A DNA stretch of 64,000 nt from NCBI GenBank assembly GCA_001600455.1, contig BCKC01000003.1:4758754-4822753 (forward strand). Direction: 5' to 3'. This document shows positions 47,133-58,856 of this stretch, piece after piece; within the stretch, counting starts at the first letter, position 1, and each line of letters begins with the position of its first letter. Made by a program: the position numbers and the translations under genes. The notes under the pieces are model-generated. The model was not told where the DNA came from. It searched no databases and saw only the letters and a list, made by a program, of their open reading frames with translations. Source of the stretch: Endocalyx cinctus. Lineage: Eukaryota; Ascomycota; Sordariomycetes; Amphisphaeriales; Apiosporaceae.

Positions 47133-47408
47133 CTGGAGGTCAGAAGCGGGAATGTGTGAGAAGTTGGGGAATAGTACCATCGTTCTAAATAAAGCAAGTT
47201 TTGTTTAACGAATAAAGATCAAGATCAAGTTCAATTAACATTGTCGATTTGATTTGAATATTTGAAGTACTTGACCCTTAATTTAAATTGTTTAAAACGC
47301 TGAATAGTACTACTAAGTTTGCTGTAAATAATCATAATTACTTATATATTCCTGAAAATCTTCAACATCCTCGAGAGGCTTTTATTATCATTTTACAATA
47401 AATCCAGC

Positions 47409-49552
47409 CTATGCTGCAAGGCAGTAATAGTACTCCGGCCAAATCTGCGTTCCGCAGTTCTCCCCGTTCGATCCAAGCACTGGATTAAGTTGATAAAGTT
47501 GAGCCAGTTCAATACCATTATCATTTGCCAGAGCCCAACAGCTGTCGCCAGATTTTGCTTGAACATACTTCTTGCAGTTTGAAGGGAAGCCGGTCTGCGT
47601 CTGTGTTGGTAATGGAACCATTGTTGTGGTGGTTGGCGGTGAAGTGGTTATGGTAGTCGAGACTCCCACGCAATAATAGTAATCTGGCCAAATCTGCGTG
47701 CCGCAGTTCTCACCCTCCGACCCGAGCACCGCGTTCCACTGATAGAATTGGGCAAGCTCGATCCCGGCACCCGTGGCTAGGGACCAACAACCGTCTCCAG
47801 CTTTCGCCATCACAAATTTATTGCAGTTACGATCAATGCCATCTTGCGTGGCTGTTGGCTTGGGAATCCCCGCCGTAGTGGACGCACTTGGCGTTGTCGT
47901 TGGCGTCGGTTCGGACCCGGAACCGTCCCCTTTCGTCGCCACGCAATAATAATAGCCCAGCCAGACCTGAGTCGAGCAATCAATCCCATTTTCTCCTAAT
48001 ACGGGATTGAGCTCCCATAGCCGCTGCTGAGTGATCTTTCCATCATTAGCAATCTTCCAGCAAGTTGCAGTGCTGGTGTTAGCGACCACCCATCTGCTGC
48101 AATCGGGAGATATCCCTTCTTGGACGCGGTCCGCCGGAACCGAGCTACCGTCTTCTACGATGGGAAGAGTCGCCGTGCTACCCGGACCACCTCGGACCGG
48201 CCCTTCTCCACTTTCGGGAATTTCCGAGTCGGGCGGGGAAATCCATGCGCCTCCCGGAGGTCTGTGGATTTGTTAGTTATGTTTCTATCTGGGACTTTGA
48301 GGGAAAATAATATTTACCCGCTGCAGATAAGTTGTCCTATTGCTAAATGATCACAGGCTCCCAGGATGTACGGATTCCAAGTCGCAAGCTGAGCAACAGT
48401 CACTTCGGTTGTGGTGTTTGAAATGGATTCTGCGATCGATGCGCTGATTTTACGATGTCAGGTACATAATACCACGGATGTGAGTGTCTAGAATGAAATG
48501 TAAGGGAGACGGCTCACCATGTTTCGTTCTCGGCAACTCGGTACAGGCTGCACGTGTTCGGGATACATATCGGTCCGGTAGAATCACAATATTCGCTCTT
48601 CGTAGCAATAGCGAATTCGCCAGACGCCAACTCGTATTTCTCCGCAATATCGTGGCAAGTCAGACCCTCCTCGCGGTCCGGACGGATATCTATGACGCGC
48701 CCCGTACACGCAGTAGCGGTCGGGACCGGATCACTAGTCGTCGTTGGCGGCGTGGTTGGGATACCAAGCTCACCCCCGTCAGTAACATGGGGATAACCTG
48801 GCACGATCCTCGTCACCAGCTCTCCCACGGTCGTCTGACACACGTTTTGAACGTCCTGGAACTCGTTTACGAGGTACTCAGAGAAATCTGTGTCAGCTAG
48901 AAAGTCGGAGGTGACGCGCGCGTGCAGGATCTTGAGGAAGCAGTCGGAGCAGAGCAGCTCGTCGTCGTAGAGTGCCGATATGCGGCTGTTTTCCGGACTT
49001 GGGTCTGCACGGTTCAGACACCACGGGTCCGTAGGGAACATTTCACAGTCAACCTGTACTACGTCGGAGCCGACCCATTCGTAAGACTCGGGTAGACACC
49101 ACTGGTTCGAGGAGGACTTCAAGCAAGCCATGCTCAACCCTTCCACGAAGCGGCCGCTGAGAGTATCGGCTGGTACATAGCGCTCTCCGGAACGGAGGTA
49201 GTCATTTTCGCAGGCACTTTCAACATTGAGTTTCCAGTCTGCGGCGCTAGAGATGCAGTCGGAGGTGCAGAGTGTTTCTACATCCGTTTCTTGCCAGTAT
49301 ACTTGGTCGACTTGTTGCGTCCATCCGAACAAATCATTATCGCAGGGTAAAGTTGTGTTCCTGGTATCAGTTAACGATAATGATTAGTCTTGTTCAAAAG
49401 TCCAATTTACAGAGATACGAACAGTGCTGATATGCACCCCGTTGACACTCCCAACATTTGCGACATTATCTCAAGGGGATGAAGGGGTACAATTGGAAGG
49501 CTGAAACCACCGGTAACATGCCCATGGCGAGGGAGGCATGGCGAATCGACAT
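47409..49552 (-). CDS. Secreted multi-LysM chitin-binding protein, four exons, one frameshift in the signal region
   Basis: LysM proteins bind chitin and, in pathogens or symbionts, shield hyphae or mask chitin from hosts. Exons 49552-49423, 49360-48518, 48443-48318 and 48261-47409 sum to 650 aa once a single missing base near 49480 is allowed for. ATG 49552 gives a signal-like start (MSIRHASLAMGMLPVVSAFQ). The mature frame resumes one base over as MLGVSTGCISAL, spliced through a GTTCGT donor to NTTLPCDNDLFGWTQQ. LysM-type repeats include IAEKYELASGEFAIA, SIAESISNTTTEVTV with LATWNPYILGACDHL, WELNPVLGENGIDC, FYQWNAVLGSEGENC and LYQLNPVLGSNGENC, separated by S/T/P-rich linkers; many cysteines. 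Divergent from the chitinase at 50882, a known fungal pairing. The missing C (run of four) may be a sequencing error. Confidence 0.82.
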
Positions 49553-50881
49553 TGTTGCCATTGATGTTGTTGTTAGAGTCTACGGATACAATATTGAAGG
49601 GGTTTGACCTCTGGTAGAACGAACTGTTAATTAGAACAAGGAGAGGCTGTAAGGAGATCATGAAGAGAGATCCCTAAAGAGCACCAACTGTAGAAACAAC
49701 ACCGTAAGCTCATATTCTTGAGATCAGGTGAGTATGCTGACATCGTCTATGGCTCATGGTTTTCTGCAGCCTGGTAACTATGGGTAAGCATGTACTCCCG
49801 TTCAGGTCCTCGGTGCATTCTCGGTGCTTGGCAATGCGGCGGTGGGAAGAGATGTTCCAGATCATAAACACGAGGTGGGATTGTAGCCCACAGCAGGATA
49901 TTGAAATTTCGAGCAGTTGGTAACTTATTCCCATCGGCGGCAAGCTTGATTAAGTGATAGTTTTTTCATTCACCCCGTGCTCGCCAAGCCCGCCAAGGTT
50001 CTATAGCCACAAAATCATATTTGTACATAGTACATCTGAAAATGGGAAAAAAAAAATCAATTTATCTAACATATGTATCTCTGAATAACTTCAAAGTCTT
50101 ATTATCGACAGTATCCTTATATATTTTATAAATATATAAATACGTCTTATATAAGAAATTCTTCTAGGTTAAAGTACTCGGTTATTTTAAATATATTTGT
50201 TTCTTTTTTTTTTGACCTCGTAGAAGTAAGTATAAGTAAATAAAGTAAAAAACAAATATATAGTACGACGCGAGTAAAGAACGCGTTAAATATATACAAA
50301 GTTCTCGAAAAGTTACATAATTATTTTTCGAAATGTCATGCTAAGGTCGGCAAAAAGTGGTTACTTTTTGACCCAGTTTCAGGTCTTAAGGGGATAGAAA
50401 ACCTACTTAAGGCTCAGTTCCGGACTGATAGACCGTAGATGATCGATTTTAGTTGTAATGCATGTCAGCTTACATCCGGGGCTAGATTTCCGGTGAGAAA
50501 ACACACGATAATGTCAGCATGTGATATAGGCCGACATTTAAACGATAAAAGCCCGCGGTGCCAAGAAATGCTCGGCCGTCTTACCAACAAAGTCTCTTAC
50601 CAACAAAGTCAGTAACGAACATGGATGGAAACAAGGAAAAGGTAAAAAAATTTTTACCAACACCTATATGTAAAGGTCGTTTATTATAGCTATCGTAGTT
50701 CTTGTGGAAGCACATGATAGTACTCTAGAGAGGCTGCCGGCTACGTTGCGGAAATTATATCACTCACGTGTAGAAATTAATCCTGTGCCCAAGGAATGGA
50801 CAGAGTCATATGGGGGAATATATTATCAGCGAATAGCCCGCATCAATAGTTCTTTTCATAACTTCTTCCAAACTCCTCACC
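49553..50881. promoter_or_regulatory. Shared 1.3-kb spacer of the divergent LysM/chitinase pair
   Basis: Very AT-rich between about 50040 and 50340, with A and T tracts and TATA-like words. A 15-base direct repeat (TTACCAACAAAGTCN) occurs twice around 50581-50610. No supported gene. Probably holds both promoters. Confidence 0.5.
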
Positions 50882-53800
50882 ATGCGCTACTCTCTCCTAA
50901 CCAACGGTCTATTCTTGGTTGGATGGTTATTTGGGGAATACGGAGCATGTCAAAACAACACCTCGTCTAACGATACCTCCGTGGCCCAAGTCCCTCCATC
51001 CTTTTTTAACCTGAACTCAGCCTTTGCCATTCTCCGGACTGATACTCCAGCCGCAGCGCTTGATCTGCCTATCGGAACCTGTAACGATGAAACCCCTTGC
51101 CCTAATGGAGCTTGTTGTAGTAAGGTATATCAACCTCCACCTTAACAGATAGATTAATCAATGACTGAGTCACTATAGATATCAGGATTGTGTGGCTATT
51201 CATCCTCGGAATGTGGCGCCGGTAATTGTTCGTCCAACTGCCTCGCGAAGGCCGAGTGTGGTCAGTATGGCGCTCCTGGAAAGCAGAACTGCCCTCTTAA
51301 TGTTTGCTGCTCAAAATTCGGGTAACTAAATCCCCTTTAAGCCTTCTTCTACTGCCTCTAAGTATAACGTGGTGTAGCAGCGGCTAATTCAAATAAAGCT
51401 TTTGCGGCTCAACGGATTTATTCTGTGATGATGGCTGTCAGGAAGGCTTCGGAAGCTGTGGTGACGTCAAGCGGCCATCTTGCAGCAAAAACGGAGGCAG
51501 TGTAGATGACAGAAATATTGGATACTACGAGTCTTGGGCGAATACAAGGGCTTGCCAATCCGTAGCACCTGAGGACTTGAACCTTAATGGATTCACCCAT
51601 CTTAACTTTGCCTTTGTGTTTTTCAGCCCCACTACGTTTTAGTTTCTCCCTATGGACAAAAACGCGGGTAGTCTACTCCATCGCTTTACAAAACTCAAGG
51701 AAAAGAAACCCGGTCTACAGACATGGGTGAGCGTGGGTGGATGGTCGTTCAACGATCGTGAGTTCTTGATATACTATTAGATGTCCAGATCCCTATTTAT
51801 CCCGAAGTTGTGAGCTGATATTCAGTCCATTTCAATAGCTGGTCCGTACCAATTGGCTTTCAGTAACATGGCCAGCACATCTGCAAACCGTAAAATATTC
51901 ATCGATAATGCCATTAAGTTCATGGATACTTATGGCTTTGATGGCATGGATTTAGACTGGGAATACCCAACTGCAGGTCAGTACATATCCCAAAATCATG
52001 AAATCGCATTCTTATGGTGTCTAACTCTCTAAAGACGACCGAGGCGGTCGACCTGAGGACTCGGCCAACTTTGTCCTGCTTTCTCAGGATATTAAGGCGG
52101 CATTTGGGGCCAAGTACGGGTACACCATCACATTACCTGCATCGTACTGGTATCTACAGCACTTTGAACTGGCCGAACACCAGGAGTCCGTTAACTGGTT
52201 TAATCTCATGTCATATGATCTCCATGGTGTTTGGGATGCTGCTTCCAAAGCAATTGGACCGAAAGTCGGCACTCACACTAATATTACCGAAATCGATCTT
52301 GGTTTAGATCTTATCTGGCGAGCTGGTGTGAAACCGGAGAAACTCGTACTCGGTCAAGGCTGTAAGATTCTGATCTCCTATCCCAATCTACATCCTTAGC
52401 TAACCTCGTTTTAGATTACGGTCGATCATTCACCCTGTCCAATCCTAGTTGCAACACGCCCAACGGAGTCTGCGAATTCTCTGGAGGAGCCAAAGAGGGC
52501 CGTTGTTCCAAAGCTTCTGGAATCCTCACACTGCAAGAGATTAATGATATCATCGCGGACAAGAACCTAAAACCAGTCCACGATACGAAGGCAGGGGTAA
52601 AATGTTAGTTTAGTCCAGCCGCCGAATCAAAAATTGCAGAAGTATTGAACTATGCGAGTTTACTTACCAATATTCATCCAGGGACCACTTGGGATAATGA
52701 CCAGTGGGTATCATACGACGACCAAGAAACGTTGAAGCAGAAAAGAGAATTTGCCAATTCTCGGTGCCTAGGTGAGTACATTTGTGCATCTAAATGGGCG
52801 CCAAGGATATATTGTGACTGACGTGAGGACTCTTTCCGTAACTAGGTGGAATGATGGTTTGGGCTATCGACCAAGTCGATCAAAAAGAGAAAAGCCTAAA
52901 CTATCCCAGTGACTGGACAGATGAAGAGATTTCTGACGCAGAAAGCCTCTATCAAGACGAAGCCGCCAAGGGCGTATGCTATACAACCAAGTGCGGTGAA
53001 AAGTGCAGCCCCGGTGACCACGAGGCTTCTCAGATGAATGGACAGCCCGGTCAGCTTTCCACTATGGACCGATGTGCAAAGGGTGAATTTCGTCGCTTAT
53101 GCTGTGCCAAGGGCTCGATCATGGGTGTTTGTAGATGGCGTGGCTATCGTGGTCTCGGGCTTGTCTGCTCAGGTGGATGCGCAGACGGCGAGACCGAGAT
53201 CACGCAAAACACGAATCATCACTCGGAAACTGAGGATCAGAGTTGCACAGGAGGGACTCAAAGTTACTGTTGTGCCGGATTCAAGCCCCCCATCACCAAA
53301 CAGCAAGTGGAGGACGAATTTAAAGACCGTGCCAAGGAACTCGCAATAGAAGCCGGAGAAGCCCTCGCACTGGAGATCGCAGCGAGAGCATTCTGTAGGA
53401 TTGCCATCACAGCAGCACTGACGCCACTAACTTTCATACCATTTGTTGGTAAGTAAACCTACCGATGTACACTGAAAGTATAGACTGATGCTAATGGGAC
53501 TCACACACAATTCAGGCTGGATCATCAGACTAGCCATTCAAGCAGCAGTTCCAGCCCTGGCTAACCTCTGCGCAAAAGGTATTGCCAAAGCAGGCAAATC
53601 AGTTTTCAAGTATCAGGGGAAAGATTACGATGTGAAACTAGATAAACCACTCACGACCAAAAAAGATCGCGGGAAGTCGGCCGATCCGACTAAACCGCCG
53701 GGCAAAACAAAAAGCTGCACCAAGAGAAACACGCGGTTGCAAAAGCGGTTAAGGGACCACACCACTACTATAACTCGTAGCCTGGCGCCGTCAGAGGTGG

Positions 53801-54873
53801 TAAAGCAGAGCGTTTGCGACTATAATAAACAAAGCCAGGCATGCTTGCACTACAGCTCAGTCATCAGCCGTAGACCGGCATTGACGAGTATGACTTGTAT
53901 CAATGCGAAACCTATTGGGTTCGGCGATATACGCGAGGTGAGGAACGAATATGCGAGGAATCATCACACAGACTGGATAAATGGATGGATGCGGGCACAA
54001 GGAGCCATTTGCCAGCGCGACGAGTTTCCTCCGGCCGCTATCTGGCAAGCCCGTGATAGAAACGTCTGGATTCGTCTTAGTCCGAGGGATGGAAATATCC
54101 TAGCGGGCGGACTGTTCAAGCTATGCCCGCAGCAAGTCTCAACTTCGACAGTGCAAGCCGCAACGATGGACCACATAGAAATTGCATGCCAGGGTCGGAA
54201 CACGGAGGTCTGGAGCGAGACGGTCCGACTCATAGATACCGTGCTCAACCTGCAATTCAGCAACATGCCCAACAATATCGCTGACCAGGGGCTCACGGCC
54301 AACCCATGCTGGCCGGAAGAGTTGGTCGACGATCCCGGGTTCGCGCTCAATTTCAACGACCCTTGGTACAACCGACAAGCCAATATGCCGCGAAGGAATA
54401 ATCAACAGTACTACCCCGCGCCTCCGGGACCGCAGTTTACTAACGGAAAGACGCCGACAGGTTGGAGCAAGCGAGACATCCAGCCCGAGGATATCTACGT
54501 CGACCAGGGTAACACGTCGCGACGAATCACGGAAGAGGAACTTCTGGAGGATTTCGGCCTTCTCAAATGCGCTGATGAAGAGTGCTCGCAGGAGCTAGAG
54601 GTATTGGGCGTCGCATCCCTTCCTGTTATCAACGCTCTATCAACGTCACCACAGACGGTCCAAGCTACGGCAACGTCGGCTGGAGACGCTGCTGTCGTCT
54701 CTGTCACCGCCACCGAGTCTGGCCCCACTACTATCAGCACTATCTACAGTGTCGTAACAACAGTTTTGAGTGCTGCTGAGTCTTTGATTACCCAGTCGGT
54801 TGAGCATGTGCTCTACCAGTACGACTTCGAGTATGATGACGAGGATGAATATGATGACCACTCGTCGTGTTAG
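50882..54873 (+). pseudogene. Class C (subgroup C) GH18 chitinase with ChtBD1 module; premature stop in the catalytic domain
   Basis: Large secreted fungal chitinase of the killer-toxin-like subgroup. ATG 50882 gives a signal peptide (MRYSLLTNGLFLVGWLFGEYG). Exon 1 ends at 51124; exon 2 (51179-51321) and exon 3 (from 51399) encode a hevein-type chitin-binding domain (ISGLCGYSSSECG, NVCCSKFGFCGST). The GH18 domain follows: NIGYYESWANTRAC, TWVSVGGWSFND, the catalytic [33 protein letters not shown] and GMMVWAIDQVD. In exon 3 the frame hits TAG at 51640-51642, between SPTTF and the SPMD-like strand, before the catalytic acid; no intron fits there. A second TAG near 52607 is removed by a GTTAGT ... 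CCAG intron. The long C-terminal region to 54873 is otherwise open. Likely a pseudogene or null allele unless the stop is an error. Confidence 0.85.
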
Positions 54874-56763
54874 ATAGATTACCGAGTTGATAAAAATCCA
54901 TATACATATAAAGAGTCCTGGAAGTCATTAGAGTTTACAAGTTATACGGTAGATTAGTACTAGAGGTGAGCTTACCAGCCCACAGAACGTCCTGAGTTTA
55001 TATTACAATTTTTACTATAACTTGAATTATTCATTATAGTGTTATTGTGGTATTATTATATAATACGTTTTGAACTATGTACTTATGCATAATAGTATAT
55101 AATTAAAGGCTTTTAAAGATGGTTCCGTAGAGGCGTGTAGAAGACTCTTCGTAAACTCAGGCATATTCACTCGTAACACAAGACGATGCGTAGTTAGTTT
55201 CTCGGTAAGGACCAATTCTAGGTATACCTGTTCATGAAACGTAGACTATGGAGGTCTAGGCTCAACCAGTACGGCTTCTTACACAAACATTCTAATTGCA
55301 GAGTATATCTATCATATTTCTTCTAAAATATTCTAGTCATTTTCATCCAATTGAGAATTGTAGGACTTCGATATTAATTATAGGTTAGCTGCATAGGCTC
55401 AATACGCGGGTAAATGTGATGACACAGATATGTGTCTCTCAGGCTTTAAGCCTCATTAACCGACCACGACGCTGGAAGGCCGGATAAAAAAGGCATTACT
55501 TATTTTTAGAGCACAATTACTTAAAGAGCTTGAGACGATAGATTTCTCCGAAGCTGTAGAATAAAAAACGACTATATACCCCCCTCCCCCCCTCTATTCT
55601 GTGCTCGGCGTTACCCCGTGCTTTCAGTCGACAGAGCAGCAATGAGAAATGGGAAAGGACGAGGTAGTCTTATACATATAATTAATATCAGCCTTATTTT
55701 TTCACGTACGGAATATTCCATTAGGGCCAATTTGCTCAGTAGAATCACTTTAGTGAAGAATTTATACATAAAGGGGCATCTCTTAAGTAGAGCGCCCACC
55801 GGTCCTTATGTTTAGGACCAGATGTATCTCGTAAAGCGATATATGTCCAATCCACAGATTAATCTCGATGCAGGTTGATTCTAGACTTATATTAATAACT
55901 AATTGCGGTGTAGCTTTTATTAGCAAATAGTTATCATAATCTTGTGAGGCGGGCGCTGAAAAGAAAAAGAAAAACCCGGGGATCTCGATCTCATCCATCC
56001 CCTGCATATCCGTATTACGGTCTAATCAATATGGTCTTCTTGCGTGGCCGGGACATGGCAATTAAAGCCAGTATGGTGGTATTATATGAATCAACCCTAT
56101 ACTCATATTTAATTCACGTTATCAAAATCCATTCCCTCTGGTATTTTACGGCCATACTGAAGCCTACGATGACTTGTTGACTCCATTTGGCAGCGCGGAA
56201 CTTCACTTCATCACAATTACCCCTCCCAGTCAAGCTTATGTCCAGACGCTATTGAATCCTCTTAATAAAATACAGTAAATTGGCTCTAAGATGGTTATTC
56301 AAATTGAAGTTCGAGCCGGATTCAACATGCCTTTACAGTATAATTAACCAATACTTATTCAGCGGAAAATTGGCATACAACGCTCGCGCATATATACAGC
56401 ATGCATGTGCCAGGCTAGCCAAGAAAAATCTAATTTATCTTGCTGACTCTAACTTTACAAATCGGAAGAGACGGGAGTTTGGATATAGATCTGAGGCTGT
56501 GACCTGGTAAACGGGACCAGGGTGAAAAGAGAACCCAGCGACTGGACGTACACCAAACATATCCTAAAATATAAAACGACACTCCCCTCACTAACGGTTT
56601 ACCATAAGAAGTCCACGATTTTGTCGATCATCTGTATGATTACTTGTGCCTGACATTACATCTACCGATTCATCCTTGCCTGGCGTTGATAATCGCGCGC
56701 TAAAAATACATCCGCGCATACACACATAAAGATCACCGACGCTCAATACGACATTTCCTCAAG
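54874..56763. other. AT-rich intergenic region with dispersed-repeat copy 2
   Basis: About 1.9 kb. It contains the repeat at 54957-55168 and a C-rich run near 55579-55591. Short open frames around 55600-56510 show no homology or splice structure. The last bases are a leader for the small gene at 56764. Confidence 0.5.
54957..55168. repeat. Dispersed MITE-like element, copy 2
   Basis: Same orientation as copy 1 at 14625-14775. The left block has CAGAACGTCCTGAGTTTA; the right block has AAAGATGGTTCCGTAGAGG and TTCGTAAACTCAGG. CCTGAGTTTA (54991-55000) and TAAACTCAGG (ending 55161) are perfect inverted repeats. The middle is about 60 bp longer than in copy 1 and very AT-rich. Non-coding. Confidence 0.8.
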
Positions 56764-57150
56764 ATGAAGGTAAGTCTGGAACTAAGCTTATTCAAATCCG
56801 TACCTACCTCCCCTTCTTTAACCTAGACGTACAGTCACTAATTGATATCCTAATCTCGACAACAGATTACACTTCTGTCAATTGCCGTACTGCTCGTACA
56901 CTGCCACCTCCTCTTTGCGGCGCCAGCTACGACGAGCAGTGATCGTCACACGGTCACGGGGGAAAGCATTGACGCACCAGCTTCTTGGAGACTCGACTGC
57001 GGGTCTCCAGCTACGACAGCTATGTGCACCGCGCAAAACAGCGGCGCCTTCTGCGACCCCATCACCGGCACCCTCTCCATTATACTGAGCGGCACGTGCG
57101 GGGCCTGCAAATGTAAACAGGGAGACGATTGCTCGACGAGATGTTCCTGA
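56764..57150 (+). CDS. Small secreted cysteine-rich protein, two exons
   Basis: 96 aa. ATG and one Lys codon (56764-56769) are followed by an intron (56770-56865, GTAAGT ... GACAACAG), then a 285 bp exon to the TGA at 57148-57150. The N-terminus is a strong signal peptide (MKITLLSIAVLLVHCHLLFA, cleavage likely near FAAP). The mature part has eight cysteines, with a clustered end (TCGACKCKQGDDCSTRCS). This size, signal and even cysteine number are usual for secreted fungal effectors, antimicrobial peptides or similar. No family recognised. The two-codon first exon makes it easy to miss; the intron position right after MK is common in such genes. GC-rich compared with its surroundings. Function unknown. 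Confidence 0.78.
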
Positions 57151-58856
57151 GGTCATTTCTCTGAGCGGTCTTATATACCTATCCACTATCCATTGACATA
57201 TACGCAGTGTTGTGTCAGTTGATTAAAATATTGGTAAAAAGATAAAAACCTAAAAGATCTGTAAAGACAGGGGATAAGGAACGTGGGTGAAATTTTAACT
57301 GAAGGACCCGGAATCAGGGGTGGCAAATATTTTCAGCTATACGATGTACGTGTAGGATAAGCGCGCTTCGAAAACCCACACAAAATCTGGGGGTACCATG
57401 GTCCAACATCTATCTATCTAATAGGGGTAAGCGCGGGGAAACAGGCCTGACAGGGTACTTATGGTCTGTTTTGGTTAATTCAACACAACAAAATTTTATC
57501 CTTTTCTACCTTTCTACTTTTCTACTTTTCTACTTTTCTACTTTTCTACTTTTCTACTTTTCTACTTTTCTACTTTTCTACTTTTCTACTTTTCTACTTT
57601 TCTACNNNNNNNNNNNNNNNNNNNNNNNNNNNNNNNNNNNNNNNNTTTCTACTTTTCTACTTTTCTACTTTTCTACTTTTCTACTTTTCTACTTTTCTAC
57701 TTTTCTACTTTTCTACTTTTCTACTTTTCTACTTTTCTACCTGGGGATCCTTGCTTTTTCGATGTGAGGGTATAGCAGCTTTTAATTTGATACCGCCATT
57801 CAACCCAACTGCAGCCTCGATTTCAAAATTATGTCCATCTAATCGTTCTAGTAATGAAACGGTTGACCACTTTAGCTGTTTTAAGACGATGCGCTATCAT
57901 CTAAGTGGACAAGATATCGTTTCTAAGTGGTAATTACAGTATATCTTTCTACTAGTTTCCGTGTTTCGTCAACAAAATATCGTTATACGGTAAGAAATGA
58001 AGAAACGAGCTAAACCGTGACGGTTTATAACCTAACTTGCATCGTCCTTCTACTTAACGATTCCCCCATACAATAATTGAGGCCCTAGTTAGTTAGTTGT
58101 TCACTATGTTGGTACGTAATAATTGAAGGATCAACGAATCATTATTACAGGTAACGCCGGTCAAACGGCCGCTTATACAGAACTGGAGCCCGCCTGCCCG
58201 AGGATTGTGGAGACGGAGTTAAACATATTCGCATTCGTGATATCTTCAATCTGAACTTCCCCAACAAAACATAACCACATATCCTTGTTCTCCAGTAAAC
58301 CCAGCTGACCGGGTTTCGTATGGGGAAATAACATTTAGTCTTTTCTGGAGAACCCTGCTGTTCATCTTGGAAATATTGCATGTTTGTTTTTTACATTTGT
58401 CTATTAAGGGAAAAATGTTCGAGGCTTTTGGCGCATCATAGACGATAATCAGCTCCGCAAGACCGAAATCTTGTCAGCGAAATTCAAAAAAAGCAAGGTA
58501 GAAATCTGATGATGTGGTCACGCAGTCGCCTCGAGACTAGTTGTCTCAGCATATCTTCAGGGGGGACTTCCTGGTATGACTAGGCCATGCTATGGTTTAG
58601 GGCGTCTGGTCTCCAACACCCTAGAAGGTCGGGAGGTGGGCGGGGAAATTAACAAGTGCTGAGCTATGAACGATAGATTCCCAGATAATTGTAATATATA
58701 AGATAGGTCTTGTCATAGAACATTTATTGTCATGATTGAATAAGAAATCATACGATAGATACCACCAAAATTAATCCTTCTCCAATACCTCTTGCCTCCG
58801 ACCACCACTACAATCACCATAATATACACCTCTCACTCCTAAGCTTGTCAACCATC
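57151..58856. other. Intergenic region with minisatellite and assembly gap
   Basis: About 1.7 kb. It contains the 8-bp repeat and gap at 57506-57740. No supported gene; short frames at 57751-57933 and 58145-58381 (-) show no known motif. The end is the 5' flank of the acetate-transporter-like gene, CT/AC-rich just before the ATG. Confidence 0.5.
57506..57740. repeat. Minisatellite of 8-bp unit (TTTTCTAC)n interrupted by 40 N
   Basis: Near-perfect head-to-tail copies of TTTTCTAC flank a run of N at 57606-57645. About 12 units precede and 11-12 follow the gap, so the true copy number is unknown. The open frame through it is an artefact of the repeat. Confidence 0.95.

Noticed and set aside
50581..50610. 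Short direct repeat TTACCAACAAAGTC
   Set aside because: Only two copies; a simple local duplication, not an element or array.
52607..52609. Second in-frame TAG in the chitinase
   Set aside because: It falls inside an intron (GTTAGT donor, CATCCAG acceptor) whose removal joins VKW to TTWDNDQWVSY, as expected for the family.
57471..57767. 98-codon open frame with YFSTFLLF repeats
   Set aside because: It is only the translation of the 8-bp minisatellite and spans the run of N.
58145..58381. 78-codon minus-strand frame near the minisatellite
   Set aside because: It could be a gene remnant but shows no recognisable domain and no extension by splicing.
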